Shown here: one piece after another, positions 10,380-18,579 of the stretch
Layout: the number at the start of each line of letters is the position of its first letter
How positions within the stretch are numbered: position 1 is the stretch's first letter
From: Streptomyces venezuelae ATCC 10712
Lineage (GTDB): Bacteria; Actinomycetota; Actinomycetes; Streptomycetales; Streptomycetaceae
Reading direction: 5' to 3'
Assembly (NCBI RefSeq): GCF_008639165.1
Contig: NZ_CP029197.1
Location: 4,220,001 to 4,284,000, forward strand
Length of the DNA: 64,000 nt
Position numbers and translations under genes: made by a program
Notes under the pieces: model-generated
Databases searched by the model: none
What the model saw: the letters and a program-made list of their open reading frames with translations, nothing else
What the model was told of the DNA's origin: nothing

Positions 10380-11774
10380 CTACGCCACCGTCGACTGCGA
10401 AGTGCCGTTCATCTGCTGCTCGATGAGGATGGCCCGCTGCTCCGTCTCCCACTCCAGTTCCGGGTCCGTGACGGATGCCTCCGTCATGGCGCGGTCGGTG
10501 TAGACCAGCGGGCGTTCCCGTTCGGTGATGAGGTGCTTGACCACCTGCACGTTGCCGTTGACGTCCCAGACGGCGATGCCGGGGGTGAGGGTCGGGATGA
10601 TCTCGACCGCCCAGCGGGGCAGGCCGAGGACCCGGCCCGTGTTGCGGGCCTCGTCGGCCTTCTGGGCGTAGATGGTCCGGGTGGAGGCCATCTTGAGGAT
10701 CGCCGCGGCCTCCTTGGCCGCCGCCCCGTCGACGACGTCGGAGAGGTGGTGGACGACCGCGACGAAGGACAGGCCGAGCCGCCGCCCGAACTTGAGCAGC
10801 CGCTGGAACAGCTGCGCCACGAAGGGGCTGTTGATGATGTGCCAGGCCTCCTCGACGAGGAAGATGCGCTTCTTCCGGTCGGGGCGGATCCAGGTGTGCT
10901 CCAGCCAGACGCCGACGATCGCCATCAGGATCGGCATGGCGATGGAGTTGCGGTCGATGTGGGAGAGGTCGAAGACGATCAGGGGCGCGTCGAGGTCGAT
11001 GCCGACGGTCGTCGGGCCGTCGAACATGCCCCGGAGGTCACCGTCGACGAGGCGGTCGAGGACGAGGGCCACGTCCAGGCCCCAGGCCCGTACATCGTCT
11101 ATGTCGACGTTCATCGCCTCGGCGGATTCCGCCTCCGGGTGGCGGAGCCGCTCCACGATGTCGGTGAGGATCGGCTGGCGGTGGGTGGTGTGCTCGACGA
11201 CGTACGCGTGGGCGACCTTGAGCGCGAAGCCGGAACGCTCGTCGAGGCCGTGGCCCATCGCCACCTCGATGATCGTACGGAGCAGGGCCAGCTGCCCGGT
11301 CGTGGTGATCGAGGGGTCGAGCGGGTTGAGGCGGATCCCGGAGTCGTTGGCGACCATGGGGTCCAGGCGGATGGGAGTTATCCCCAGCTCCTGGGCGATG
11401 AGGTTCCACTCGCCGACGCCGTCCTCGCCCTGGGCGTCGAGGACGACGACCTGCCGGTCGCGGAAACGGAGCTGGCGCAGGACGTACGTCTTCTCCAGGG
11501 CCGACTTGCCGTTGCCGGACTCGCCGAGGACCAGCCAGTGCGGGGCGGGGAGCTGCTGCCCGTACAGCTGGAAGGGGTCGTAGATGTAGCCCTTGCCGCT
11601 GTAGACCTCGCGGCCGATGATCACGCCGGAGTCGCCGAGGCCCGGGGCGGCGGTCGGCAGGTAGACGGCCTGCGCCTGCCCCGTGGAGGTGCGGACGGGC
11701 AGCCGGGTCGTCTCCACCTTGCCGAAGACGAAGGAGGTGAAGGCGTCGGTGAGGACGGACAGCGGATCTCGCAT
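10380..11774 (-). CDS. VirB4/TraC-like secretion ATPase
   Basis: This 464-aa ATPase has Walker A in LVLGESGNGKSALEKT (GESGNGKS at 84-91) and Walker B in RIFLVEEAWHII. Further family motifs are QVVVLDAQGEDGVGEWN, FGRRLGLSFVAVVHHLSDV and MASTRTIYAQKADEARNTG. The ATG at 11774 has an AAGGGG site 9 nt upstream and starts MRDPLSVLTDAFTSF; codons further upstream are out of character. In the SCO6880-type systems the VirB4 function is split between this protein and the preceding gene. It would energise assembly or transport at the inner face of the membrane. Confidence 0.9.
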   Translation of the reverse strand: MRDPLSVLTDAFTSFVFGKVETTRLPVRTSTGQAQAVYLPTAAPGLGDSGVIIGREVYSGKGYIYDPFQLYGQQLPAPHWLVLGESGNGKSALEKTYVLRQLRFRDRQVVVLDAQGEDGVGEWNLIAQELGITPIRLDPMVANDSGIRLNPLDPSITTTGQLALLRTIIEVAMGHGLDERSGFALKVAHAYVVEHTTHRQPILTDIVERLRHPEAESAEAMNVDIDDVRAWGLDVALVLDRLVDGDLRGMFDGPTTVGIDLDAPLIVFDLSHIDRNSIAMPILMAIVGVWLEHTWIRPDRKKRIFLVEEAWHIINSPFVAQLFQRLLKFGRRLGLSFVAVVHHLSDVVDGAAAKEAAAILKMASTRTIYAQKADEARNTGRVLGLPRWAVEIIPTLTPGIAVWDVNGNVQVVKHLITERERPLVYTDRAMTEASVTDPELEWETEQRAILIEQQMNGTSQSTVA

Positions 11775-11794
11775 GGGTCTGTGCCCCTTCGGCC

Positions 11795-13348
11795 CTAGCG
11801 GCGGATGCCGGTCGCGAACGGCAAGGTGTTCACAAAGGCCCGGTGGTGCTCGCGGTCGCACCACTCCAGCTTCAGATACGACTTGCCGGCCGAGGCCCTG
11901 ATCGTGCGCTTGTCCCGGGCCAGGGCCTCGGGCGAACGCGACGACACCGTGATGTACCCGACGAGGTTCACTCCTGCCGCGCCACTGGCGAGATCTTCAC
12001 CCCGCTGGTCGAGCCGGCCGTGGGCGGCGATGTCGCGCGGGTCGACCGTGCGGTTCATCTTGGCGGCGCGGCTCGCGTCGGCCTCGTCGTTGGTCTTCTC
12101 GGTGAGCATCCGCTCGATGGCGACCTCGGTGGGCTCCAGATCCATGGTCACGGCGACCGTACGGATCACGTCCGGGGTGTGGACGAGCAGCGGGGCGAGG
12201 AAGTTGACGCCGACGGGGGTCATCGGCCACTCCTTCACCCAGGCGGTGGCGTGGCACCAGGGGGCGCGGGTGGAGGACTCGCGGGTCTTCGCCTGGAGGT
12301 ACGTGGGCTCCATCGCGTCCAGTTCGGCCGGCCAAGCGTTTCGTTTCGTCATGGCCTGGATGTGGTCGATGGGGTGGTCCGGGTCGTACATGGAGTGCAC
12401 CAGGGAGGCGAGCCGGGACTGGCCGAGCGGCTGGCGGACCCGGATGTCGGCCTCGGCGAGCCGGGCACAGATGTCGGTGAGCTCACGGGCCATGACCACG
12501 GCGAGACCGGCGTCCCGGTCGAGCTTGCGGGCGCCGGAGGCGTGCTTGGCGGCGCGGGCCATGGCGTTGGCCTCGGCGGCGAGCTCCCGCGTGTAGTGCA
12601 TGCAGGCGACCAGATAGGCGCGGTGCTGCTCGCTGGACGTGGACACCATGGACTGGAGCTGCTCGTACGACTCCTGGAGCCACGCGGGCGCGTGGGGGTC
12701 GCCGCGCTGGCCGACGTCCTTGGCGTGGGCGTCGGGGTCGGCGGGGAGCGTACGGGCCAGCATCTGGAGGCGGGTGACGAAGCCGTCTCCGTTGGCGACG
12801 TGCTTGAGGAGGGTGCCGAAGCGGTCGACCAGGGCCTCCTGGTCCTCGCTGTCGCGCAGGCCGACACCGGGGCCCTCGATCTCGATGGCGGCCGTGACGG
12901 TGCGGCGGTCGGCGTGCAGCAGGACGGCGATCTCGTCGGGGCCGAACGGGGCCGCGAGCCAGCCGACGCGGCCGATGCCGGGCGGCGGGCCGACCTCGAC
13001 CTCACGGCCGTCCAGACGGGTGCCGGCCTCCGCGACAACGGAACGGTAGGCCGTGCCGCGCTTCAGCATCCGCTTGTAGCTGCGGTTGATCTCGAACCAC
13101 TTGTAGAACGTGCGGTGCTTGTACGGGAGGTACACGGCGGCGATCGCCAGCATGGGCAGGCCGGCGAGGAGCGCGATCCGCAGGGGGAGGAGGGGGACGA
13201 GGAGTCCGCTCATCATGCCGAGGAAGGCGCCGACGATGATCAGGGCGATCTCGCCGGTCTCGCGGTTCTTGCCGACGATCGCGTTGGGCCGGGCGCGGCC
13301 CACGAGATACGTACGGCGGGGCGCGACCGGCTGGGACTGGGTCGTCAA
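11795..13348 (-). CDS. SCO6880-family protein (VirB3/VirB4 N-terminal-like)
   Basis: This 517-aa protein begins with a TTG that overlaps the upstream stop (TTGA), behind GGTGGAGGG. Residues 25-75 hold two closely spaced membrane helices (EIALIIVGAFLGMMSGLLVP, LRIALLAGLPMLAIAAVYLP), reminiscent of VirB3/PrgI. The long cytoplasmic remainder resembles the non-catalytic N-terminal region of VirB4 and has no P-loop. Actinobacterial genomes carry it as a conserved unknown next to a VirB4-type ATPase, as here, 20 bp upstream of that gene. The family name comes from S. coelicolor; its function has not been established as far as I know. Confidence 0.82.
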   Translation of the reverse strand: MTTQSQPVAPRRTYLVGRARPNAIVGKNRETGEIALIIVGAFLGMMSGLLVPLLPLRIALLAGLPMLAIAAVYLPYKHRTFYKWFEINRSYKRMLKRGTAYRSVVAEAGTRLDGREVEVGPPPGIGRVGWLAAPFGPDEIAVLLHADRRTVTAAIEIEGPGVGLRDSEDQEALVDRFGTLLKHVANGDGFVTRLQMLARTLPADPDAHAKDVGQRGDPHAPAWLQESYEQLQSMVSTSSEQHRAYLVACMHYTRELAAEANAMARAAKHASGARKLDRDAGLAVVMARELTDICARLAEADIRVRQPLGQSRLASLVHSMYDPDHPIDHIQAMTKRNAWPAELDAMEPTYLQAKTRESSTRAPWCHATAWVKEWPMTPVGVNFLAPLLVHTPDVIRTVAVTMDLEPTEVAIERMLTEKTNDEADASRAAKMNRTVDPRDIAAHGRLDQRGEDLASGAAGVNLVGYITVSSRSPEALARDKRTIRASAGKSYLKLEWCDREHHRAFVNTLPFATGIRR

Positions 13349-14658
13349 CGCCCTCCACCTCCAGAGTTCTTGCGGTTGCTGTGCGGGGTGCCCGCGGTGG
13401 GGCTGCTGCTACGGGGGGCGGGCGGGGGAGTCGCTCCGCCGCCGCCGCTGCCGCGGCTGCTGTGGGCGGCCATGCCGCCGGACATCGGATTGGCGGCACG
13501 GGCCGGCTGGGAGGCCTGGCCGCCGCCTCCGCTGTCGGGACGGGAACTGTGGGTCTTGATGCCCTGCGAGACGAGGGAGGCGGGAGAGGAGATGACGGCC
13601 GCGGCCGCGTTCTCGCCGGCGCGGTGCAGACGGTTGTTGCGGGACGCGGCGATCTCGTCGCCGAAGCCGGGGACGAAACGGTAGATCATCGCGGAGGCGA
13701 AGATCGCGAGCAGGATGATCGCCAGGCCCGACACGACGGCGGAGAAGGAGTCCGGGCCGGTGCCGGAGGACAGGGCGCCGGCGAGACCGAGAACGATCAC
13801 GATCACCGGCTTGACCAGGATGATCGCGATCATGATGCCGGCCCAGCGGCGGACGTGGCCCCACATGTTCTTGTCGACGAGGCCCGAGTAGACGACGACA
13901 CCGAGGAGCGCGCCGACGTACAGCAGGACGGCGCGGAGGAACAGCTCCAGATACAGGACGCCCGCGGCGAGGACGGTCACCAGGGACACGATGATCAGCA
14001 TGATGGGGCCGCCACCGATGCTGTCGCCCTTCTGCAGGGCCTCCTTGAAGCTGCCGAAGAAGATGTCCGTCTGCCGGCCGGTGCCGGAGGCGATGACCTC
14101 GGTGACGGCGTCGGTGGCGTTGACGACCGTGTAGAGGATCAGCGGGGTGAAGGCGGAGGCGAGGACCGTCAGCCAGAGGAAACCGATCGCCTCGGAGAGG
14201 GCGGTGGTGAGCGGAACACCCCGGATGGCCCGCTTGGCGACGGCCAGCAGCCAGAGGAGGAGGGTGAGGAAGGTGGCGGCGGCGAAGACGATCGCGTACC
14301 GGCCGAGGAACTCCAGATTGGTGAAGTCGACGTCGGCGGTCTCCTTCACCGCCTTGGAGAGGTAGTCGACGGTGGCGATGGCGGCGTCGGCGCAGCCGCG
14401 GGCGAGGGAGGAGAGGGGGTCGACGGCGGAGGTGGGATCGGTGACGGGCGCGCCACCGCCACCGGTCTGCCCTTGCTCGCAGAGGTCCCGTGCGGGGCCA
14501 CGAATCAGGCCGCAGTCGCTGTTGCCCGCACTCGGGCTCGGGCTCGGGGTGGGTGTCGGTGCCGCGAAGGCATGTCCGGCGAACAGCACGAGGCCTGTCT
14601 GGACCGCGCCCAGCGTGGCGACGATCCTGGTGCCGCGCGAGGGGCGCTTACCGGGCAT
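13345..14658 (-). CDS. polytopic VirB6/TrbL-like membrane protein
   Basis: This 437-aa protein has a cleavable-looking signal (TLGAVQTGLVLFAGHAFAAP), a Pro/Ser-rich stretch, a periplasmic segment with Cys residues, and five or six hydrophobic helices between about residues 105 and 320. The C-terminal 110 residues are Gly/Ser/Pro-rich and low in complexity (GGGGATPPPAP). The arrangement of signal, central helices and flexible hydrophilic tail matches VirB6/TrbL/Tcp channel proteins. It overlaps both neighbours (11 bp upstream, 4 bp downstream), so it is in one operon with them. Confidence 0.8.
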   Translation of the reverse strand: MPGKRPSRGTRIVATLGAVQTGLVLFAGHAFAAPTPTPSPSPSAGNSDCGLIRGPARDLCEQGQTGGGGAPVTDPTSAVDPLSSLARGCADAAIATVDYLSKAVKETADVDFTNLEFLGRYAIVFAAATFLTLLLWLLAVAKRAIRGVPLTTALSEAIGFLWLTVLASAFTPLILYTVVNATDAVTEVIASGTGRQTDIFFGSFKEALQKGDSIGGGPIMLIIVSLVTVLAAGVLYLELFLRAVLLYVGALLGVVVYSGLVDKNMWGHVRRWAGIMIAIILVKPVIVIVLGLAGALSSGTGPDSFSAVVSGLAIILLAIFASAMIYRFVPGFGDEIAASRNNRLHRAGENAAAAVISSPASLVSQGIKTHSSRPDSGGGGQASQPARAANPMSGGMAAHSSRGSGGGGATPPPAPRSSSPTAGTPHSNRKNSGGGGR

Positions 14659-15487
14659 AGGTGAAGCCTCCGAACTGGCCGACAGCGTCGCGCATCTCCT
14701 GTGCGGTGGACGCGCGCTGGTCGCGGGCGACGGGAACAGGACCGTCCTTCTGGGTGAGGGCGGTCACCTTCCAGTCGCCGTCGACCCACTGCAGTTCGTA
14801 CGAGTTGGTGTACCAGGCCTCGGTCACGGGGTTCTTGGAACCGTCGCCGGCCAGACCGAACAGGGATGTGTACCAGACCGACACCGTCGCCTTGTCGTCG
14901 GCGTAGCTCTCCACCTTCGAGCCCACGGGGATGGTGCGGGAGATGAACGTCAGGCCCTGCGGCGCGGAGCCGTCCTCCTGGAGACCGACCCGGCTCAGGA
15001 ATCCCTTGTCGGTGTACGCCTTGTCGAAGTCGTCCTGATTCGCGGCGGCGACGGCGGGCGCGTAGACCGTCCGGACGATTTCGCTTCGCGTCGCGGCGTT
15101 GAACATCTCCGCCGACCCCAGCGCCACCGCGTAATTCGTCGCCGCGCTCTGGGCCCCCTGGTCGTCGTGGGAGTAACCCGTGGGGATTCGGCCGTTCTTG
15201 CCGGTGACCGGGCGGACGCCGGTGGCCGCTGTGGGGGCGTTCTGGCCGGGGGTGTCCTTGGCGGGGCCCGCCGCGTCGGCGGGGTCGCCGCCGCCGCGGT
15301 TGGCGAAGGCGATGGCCGCGACGAGGAGGACCACCACGCCGACGACCGTGATGAGGGAGCGGGAGCTGCGGACGGGGCGGCGGGCGCCGCCGTAGACGTC
15401 GCCGCTGTTGCCCTCGGGCAGGCGGGTCCGGGTCTGGCCCGAGCCGCCCACGCCGCCGAAGCTGTCGTGCTCGTCACCGGGACTCAT
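14648..15487 (-). CDS. bitopic VirB8/TcpC-like protein
   Basis: This 279-aa protein has a cytoplasmic tail of about 42 residues, one transmembrane helix (SLITVVGVVVLLVAAIAFA) and an extracytoplasmic domain of about 200 residues. The domain (NYAVALGSAEMFN, VSVWYTSLFGLAG, TNSYELQWVDGDWKVTAL) has the NTF2-like beta pattern of VirB8/TcpC, the scaffold of Gram-positive type IV secretion. The start is an ATG at 15487. The gene is 99 bp after the VirB2-like gene and overlaps the VirB6-like gene. Confidence 0.8.
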   Translation of the reverse strand: MSPGDEHDSFGGVGGSGQTRTRLPEGNSGDVYGGARRPVRSSRSLITVVGVVVLLVAAIAFANRGGGDPADAAGPAKDTPGQNAPTAATGVRPVTGKNGRIPTGYSHDDQGAQSAATNYAVALGSAEMFNAATRSEIVRTVYAPAVAAANQDDFDKAYTDKGFLSRVGLQEDGSAPQGLTFISRTIPVGSKVESYADDKATVSVWYTSLFGLAGDGSKNPVTEAWYTNSYELQWVDGDWKVTALTQKDGPVPVARDQRASTAQEMRDAVGQFGGFTYAR

Positions 15488-15586
15488 GCCGGGTACGCCC
15501 CCTCACTGGTTCGCGGTACGGGCATTGCTGCAACATGACTGGACATCAGGGAACGCAATCTCAGGTGGATGGGGTCCGACGGGGTA

Positions 15587-15895
15587 TCAGACGGCCATCC
15601 CGTACACGATGGTGAAGAGCGTCCCCAGGGAGCCGATGATGAAGACGCCGGTCAGGCCGGCGACGATCAGTCCCTTGCCCTGTTCCGCGCTGAACGTGTC
15701 GCGGAGGGCGGTCGCGCCGATGCGCTGCTTGGCCGCTCCCCAGATGGCGATGCCGAGGCAGAGCAGGATGGCCACGGCCATCACGACCTCGATCATCACC
15801 TTGGCTTCGTTGCCCAGGCTCCCGAAAGGTCCCCAGTTCGGGGCGATTCCACCGATGATGGTGGTGATGTCGCCTTTTTCGGCCGCCAGGTACAT
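15587..15895 (-). CDS. small two-helix membrane protein (VirB2-like position)
   Basis: This 102-aa protein begins at the ATG at 15895 (MYLAAEKGDITTIIGGIAPN). An in-frame GTG three codons upstream is possible. Two hydrophobic helices (about 37-53, MIEVVMAVAILLCLGIAIW, and 76-97, LIVAGLTGVFIIGSLGTLF) flank a short basic loop, the topology of VirB2/TrbC pilins before processing, but no peptidase site is obvious. It is the promoter-proximal gene of the secretion-like operon, where an abundant structural subunit would be expected. The pilin role is an inference from size, topology and position. Confidence 0.7.
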   Translation of the reverse strand: MYLAAEKGDITTIIGGIAPNWGPFGSLGNEAKVMIEVVMAVAILLCLGIAIWGAAKQRIGATALRDTFSAEQGKGLIVAGLTGVFIIGSLGTLFTIVYGMAV

Positions 15896-16260
15896 GTAAC
15901 TCACCGCCCCTGTATGGGTAGTTAGTCGCCCCTGCCGGACGGCATGGGTCATCGCCCTATCTTCGCTGATGAAACCGCTCGCGTGTGACGGCTTGACGGC
16001 TCTCTTTACCCGATCCCCGCACATCTGACCGACTTGACCGCCTTGACCTGCGGTGGTGTGGCCGGTTTCTATGCAAAGAAGCGTATGGTCACTCTGTGTA
16101 TCACGGAGGGTGACTCCGGGCAATGATTGTCGTTGTTGCACTCTTGGGGCGGCGTCGGCGGCGGGGTGCGCGGGGTGTCGCACAATCGACCCCGTCGGGG
16201 GCCCCACCGCCTAGACTCGACCCCCGGGGCGTACTGCCATGAGCCGAGGGGTGGTTGACG
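15896..16260. promoter_or_regulatory. divergent control region of the secretion-like locus
   Basis: This 365-bp region has no convincing gene. Facing left toward the VirB2-like gene is a cluster of TTGACC/TTGACG elements. Three nine-base direct repeats end in TGACC at 16025-16048 (CTGACC, GACTTGACC, GCCTTGACC), with related GCTTGACGGCTC near 15990. Facing right, TAGACT (16212-16217) fits a -10 box about 43 bp before the hydrolase gene, whose ribosome-binding site is GAGGGG (16246-16251). Shared control of the operon and the hydrolase is plausible. Confidence 0.5.
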
Positions 16261-17289
16261 GTGCGTAAGGCCGGCAAGGCGTGGCTGGTGGCCGGCGGGG
16301 CCTTCGGGGTCTGCCTGAGCTTCGTCGCTCTGCTCGTCGTCGGCACGTACTCGGCGGCGGCCGGTCTCGCGGGCGGCGCGGGGAGCGGGGCGAACGGCAC
16401 GGTGGCCCTCGCCAAGGGCGCGGTTCCCGCGCTCTACCAGGGGCTCGTGCAGCGCTGGGGGAACCTCTGCCCGGCCATCAACCCGGCCCTGCTCGCCGCG
16501 CAGCTCTACCAGGAGAGCGGCTGGAACCCGCGGGCGGTCTCCTCGGCCGACGCCCGGGGCATCGCCCAGTTCATCCCCGGCACCTGGGCGGGTCACGGGG
16601 TGGACGGGGACGGGGACGGCGACCGGGACATCTGGGACCCAAAGGACGCGATCCCTTCGGCCGCCACGTACGACTGCGAGCTCGCCGGCTACGTGAAGGA
16701 CGTGCCGGGCGATCCGGCGAGCAACATGCTGGCGGCGTACAACGCGGGCGCGTACCGGGTGATCAAGCACGGCGGGGTGCCGCCGATCAGCGAGACCCGG
16801 AACTACGTGCGCATCATCAAGTCCCTGGAGAAGAGCTTCGCCCGGCCCGCCGGGCGCGTCGACCCCTCCCGGCAGGCGGCGGGCGCGATCCACTACGCGC
16901 AGGGGAAGCTCGGCACCCCGTACCTGTGGGGCGGGACGGGCACGGCCGCGCAGAACGGCCGGTTCGACTGCTCGGGGCTGACCCAGGCCGCGTACGACAG
17001 TGTCGGCATCCAGCTGCCGCGCGTCGCCAACGACCAGTACAACGCCGGGCCGCACCCCTCGCGCGAGGAGCTGCTCCCCGGGGACCTGGTCTTCTTCTCG
17101 GACGACCTGACCAACTCGCGGGCGATCCGGCACGTCGGCATCTACGTCGGCGGCGGCTACATGATCGACGCGCCGCGCACCGGGGCGGTGATCCGTTTCG
17201 ACCGGATCGACACCCCGGACTACTTCGGTGCGACGCGGGTCACCGCGGAGGGGGCGGCGGCGCTGCCGACCCATCTCCCGCAGACGTGA
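16261..17289 (+). CDS. exported lytic transglycosylase-NlpC/P60 hydrolase (VirB1-like)
   Basis: This 342-aa protein has a GTG start 9 nt after GAGGGG; a TTG two codons upstream is too close to that site. A signal or anchor helix (LVAGGAFGVCLSFVALLVVG) is followed by a soluble lytic transglycosylase domain (catalytic Glu in LYQESGWNPRAVS, then ARGIAQFIPGTW and AAYNAG). A Ca-binding-like DGDGDGDRD loop lies within that domain. The C-terminal NlpC/P60 domain has Cys in GRFDCSGLTQAAY, His in IRHVGIYVGGG and polar third residue near MIDAPRTGA. Together they cut both glycan and peptide of peptidoglycan. Its divergence from the secretion-like operon suggests it opens the wall for that apparatus. Confidence 0.9.
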   Translation: MRKAGKAWLVAGGAFGVCLSFVALLVVGTYSAAAGLAGGAGSGANGTVALAKGAVPALYQGLVQRWGNLCPAINPALLAAQLYQESGWNPRAVSSADARGIAQFIPGTWAGHGVDGDGDGDRDIWDPKDAIPSAATYDCELAGYVKDVPGDPASNMLAAYNAGAYRVIKHGGVPPISETRNYVRIIKSLEKSFARPAGRVDPSRQAAGAIHYAQGKLGTPYLWGGTGTAAQNGRFDCSGLTQAAYDSVGIQLPRVANDQYNAGPHPSREELLPGDLVFFSDDLTNSRAIRHVGIYVGGGYMIDAPRTGAVIRFDRIDTPDYFGATRVTAEGAAALPTHLPQT

Positions 17290-17411
17290 GGGGAGCAGAC
17301 GGTCCGTCGGGCCGTCGGGAGGGCGTTCCGGGCGGACCGGACATGGCCGGAACTCTCCGTCATGCACAGGCCCTGAGCTGCGGTGAACCGTCACTCTTCG
17401 ATAACGTCGTC

Positions 17412-17462
17412 ATGATCCACCGGAGAGAGCGGAACGTGCGCCTCAGGCGGTTCGTTCCCTGA
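17412..17462 (+). other. possible Arg-rich upstream ORF in the PAP2 leader
   Basis: The 16-codon frame ATG ATC CAC CGG ... CCC TGA encodes MIHRRERNVRLRRFVP. The -10-like GATAAC (17400-17405) is placed so that transcription could begin at the A of this ATG, which would make it leaderless. It ends 61 bp before the PAP2 gene. No -35 box is obvious, and I know of no family for the peptide. It may be chance. Confidence 0.25.
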
Positions 17463-17523
17463 TCCGACCGCTCTGACCACGGGGGTTGGAAAACACAGAC
17501 ACGAGAGCAAGGGGCCTCAGCAG

Positions 17524-18246
17524 ATGGCTGAACTCGCATCGGACGGTTCGAACCCCGATGTCAGCCTGCTCTACGACATCAACGGGCTGGCCAAGTCGGC
17601 ACCGCCGTGGTTCGACCGCGTCATGGAATTCGTCGGCGAGTACGGGATCATGCTCGGGATGGCGCTCGTCTGCCTGTGGTGCTGGTGGAGCGTCCGGCGC
17701 CGCGGCACCCTCGGCGACTCCGTCTCGGCCGTCGCCGGCCTCGTGTGGGCTCCGCTGGCCGCCGGGATCGCCCTCCTGGTGAACATCCCCATCCGCGGCT
17801 TCGTCGAGCGTCCCCGGCCCTTCAGGGACCACCAGGGGCTCGAGGTCCTCGTCGACGGGAAGACCGACTTCTCGTTCGTCAGCGATCACGCCACCCTGGC
17901 GATGGCGCTCGGCGTCGGCGTCTTCGTCGCCCACCGCAGGTTCGGGCTCGCCGCCATCGGCCTCGCCCTCGCCGAGGGCTTCGCGCGGGTCTACATGGGC
18001 GTCCACTACCCGACCGACGTGATCGGCGGCTTCGCCCTCGGTACGGCGGTGGCGCTGCTCCTCGCCCCGCTCGCCCTCGCGCTGCTGACCCCGGTGCTCT
18101 CCGCCGTGGCCCGCTCCGGCCGGGGTGCCTGGCTGGTCCGCTCCCGGAAGGCAGAGACGCCGCGCCGCCCCGAGGCGGTCGACATCCCCGAGCCCCGCGT
18201 CGGCGGCCCCGCCTCCGACACCGGCCGCAACGACCTCGCGGCCTAG
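17524..18246 (+). CDS. PAP2-family membrane phosphatase
   Basis: This 240-aa protein begins at an ATG after AAGGGGCCTCAGCAG. About five or six hydrophobic helices carry the three phosphatase motifs in order: RGFVERPRPF (motif 1), FSFVSDHATLAMALG (motif 2, general acid His) and ARVYMGVHYPTDVIGG (motif 3, nucleophile His and Asp). Motif 2 has SDH in place of the commoner PSGH. Family members dephosphorylate lipid phosphates such as undecaprenyl diphosphate or phosphatidic acid on the outer membrane face. The C-terminal 40 residues are hydrophilic and variable. Confidence 0.88.
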   Translation: MAELASDGSNPDVSLLYDINGLAKSAPPWFDRVMEFVGEYGIMLGMALVCLWCWWSVRRRGTLGDSVSAVAGLVWAPLAAGIALLVNIPIRGFVERPRPFRDHQGLEVLVDGKTDFSFVSDHATLAMALGVGVFVAHRRFGLAAIGLALAEGFARVYMGVHYPTDVIGGFALGTAVALLLAPLALALLTPVLSAVARSGRGAWLVRSRKAETPRRPEAVDIPEPRVGGPASDTGRNDLAA

Positions 18247-18283
18247 TTCACCGCCCGTCCCCCGTCGGCGGGCAGGGGGGCCG

Positions 18284-18448
18284 TCAGGCCTCCGCGGGGG
18301 CGTTCGTACGGAGGTGGTCCGCCGCGTCCGTACGGGCGCGGTCGCGGGATCTGCGGGCCGGGCCCGTCCAGCCGCAGCTGCAGCGCGCCAGCGCGAACGC
18401 GCCGCGCTCCGTGGTCGTGGTGGCGTGAGGGGAGGCCTGTGCGTGCAC
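18284..18448 (-). CDS. 54-aa Cys-rich small protein
   Basis: A GTG-started frame encodes 54 residues with the central motif ARCSCGWTGPARRSRDRA and a His-containing C-terminal helix (DAADHLRTNAPAEA). The C-x-C-G-W ... H pattern occurs in short actinobacterial proteins that look like minimal zinc ribbons. It is convergent with the PAP2 gene (37 bp between stops) and divergent from the lipoprotein gene. The ribosome-binding site is weak (GGTGGG directly before GTG). The function is unknown. Confidence 0.6.
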   Translation of the reverse strand: MHAQASPHATTTTERGAFALARCSCGWTGPARRSRDRARTDAADHLRTNAPAEA

Positions 18449-18579
18449 CCCACCACGGTACTGCGCCGTGACGGCACGCCCCGACCGTCGTTATCCGGAT
18501 CGGGTGTCCCCGGGCCCGTGGGGCGGGGGAAGCGCGGGTCCCGGGCGAACAGCGGTGAGGCGTTGGGGGTTGGCAGGCG

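Noticed and set aside
8730..17289. Integrative conjugative element
   Set aside because: No relaxase, integrase, excisionase, tRNA-associated attachment site or GC shift; flanking genes are core Streptomyces genes.
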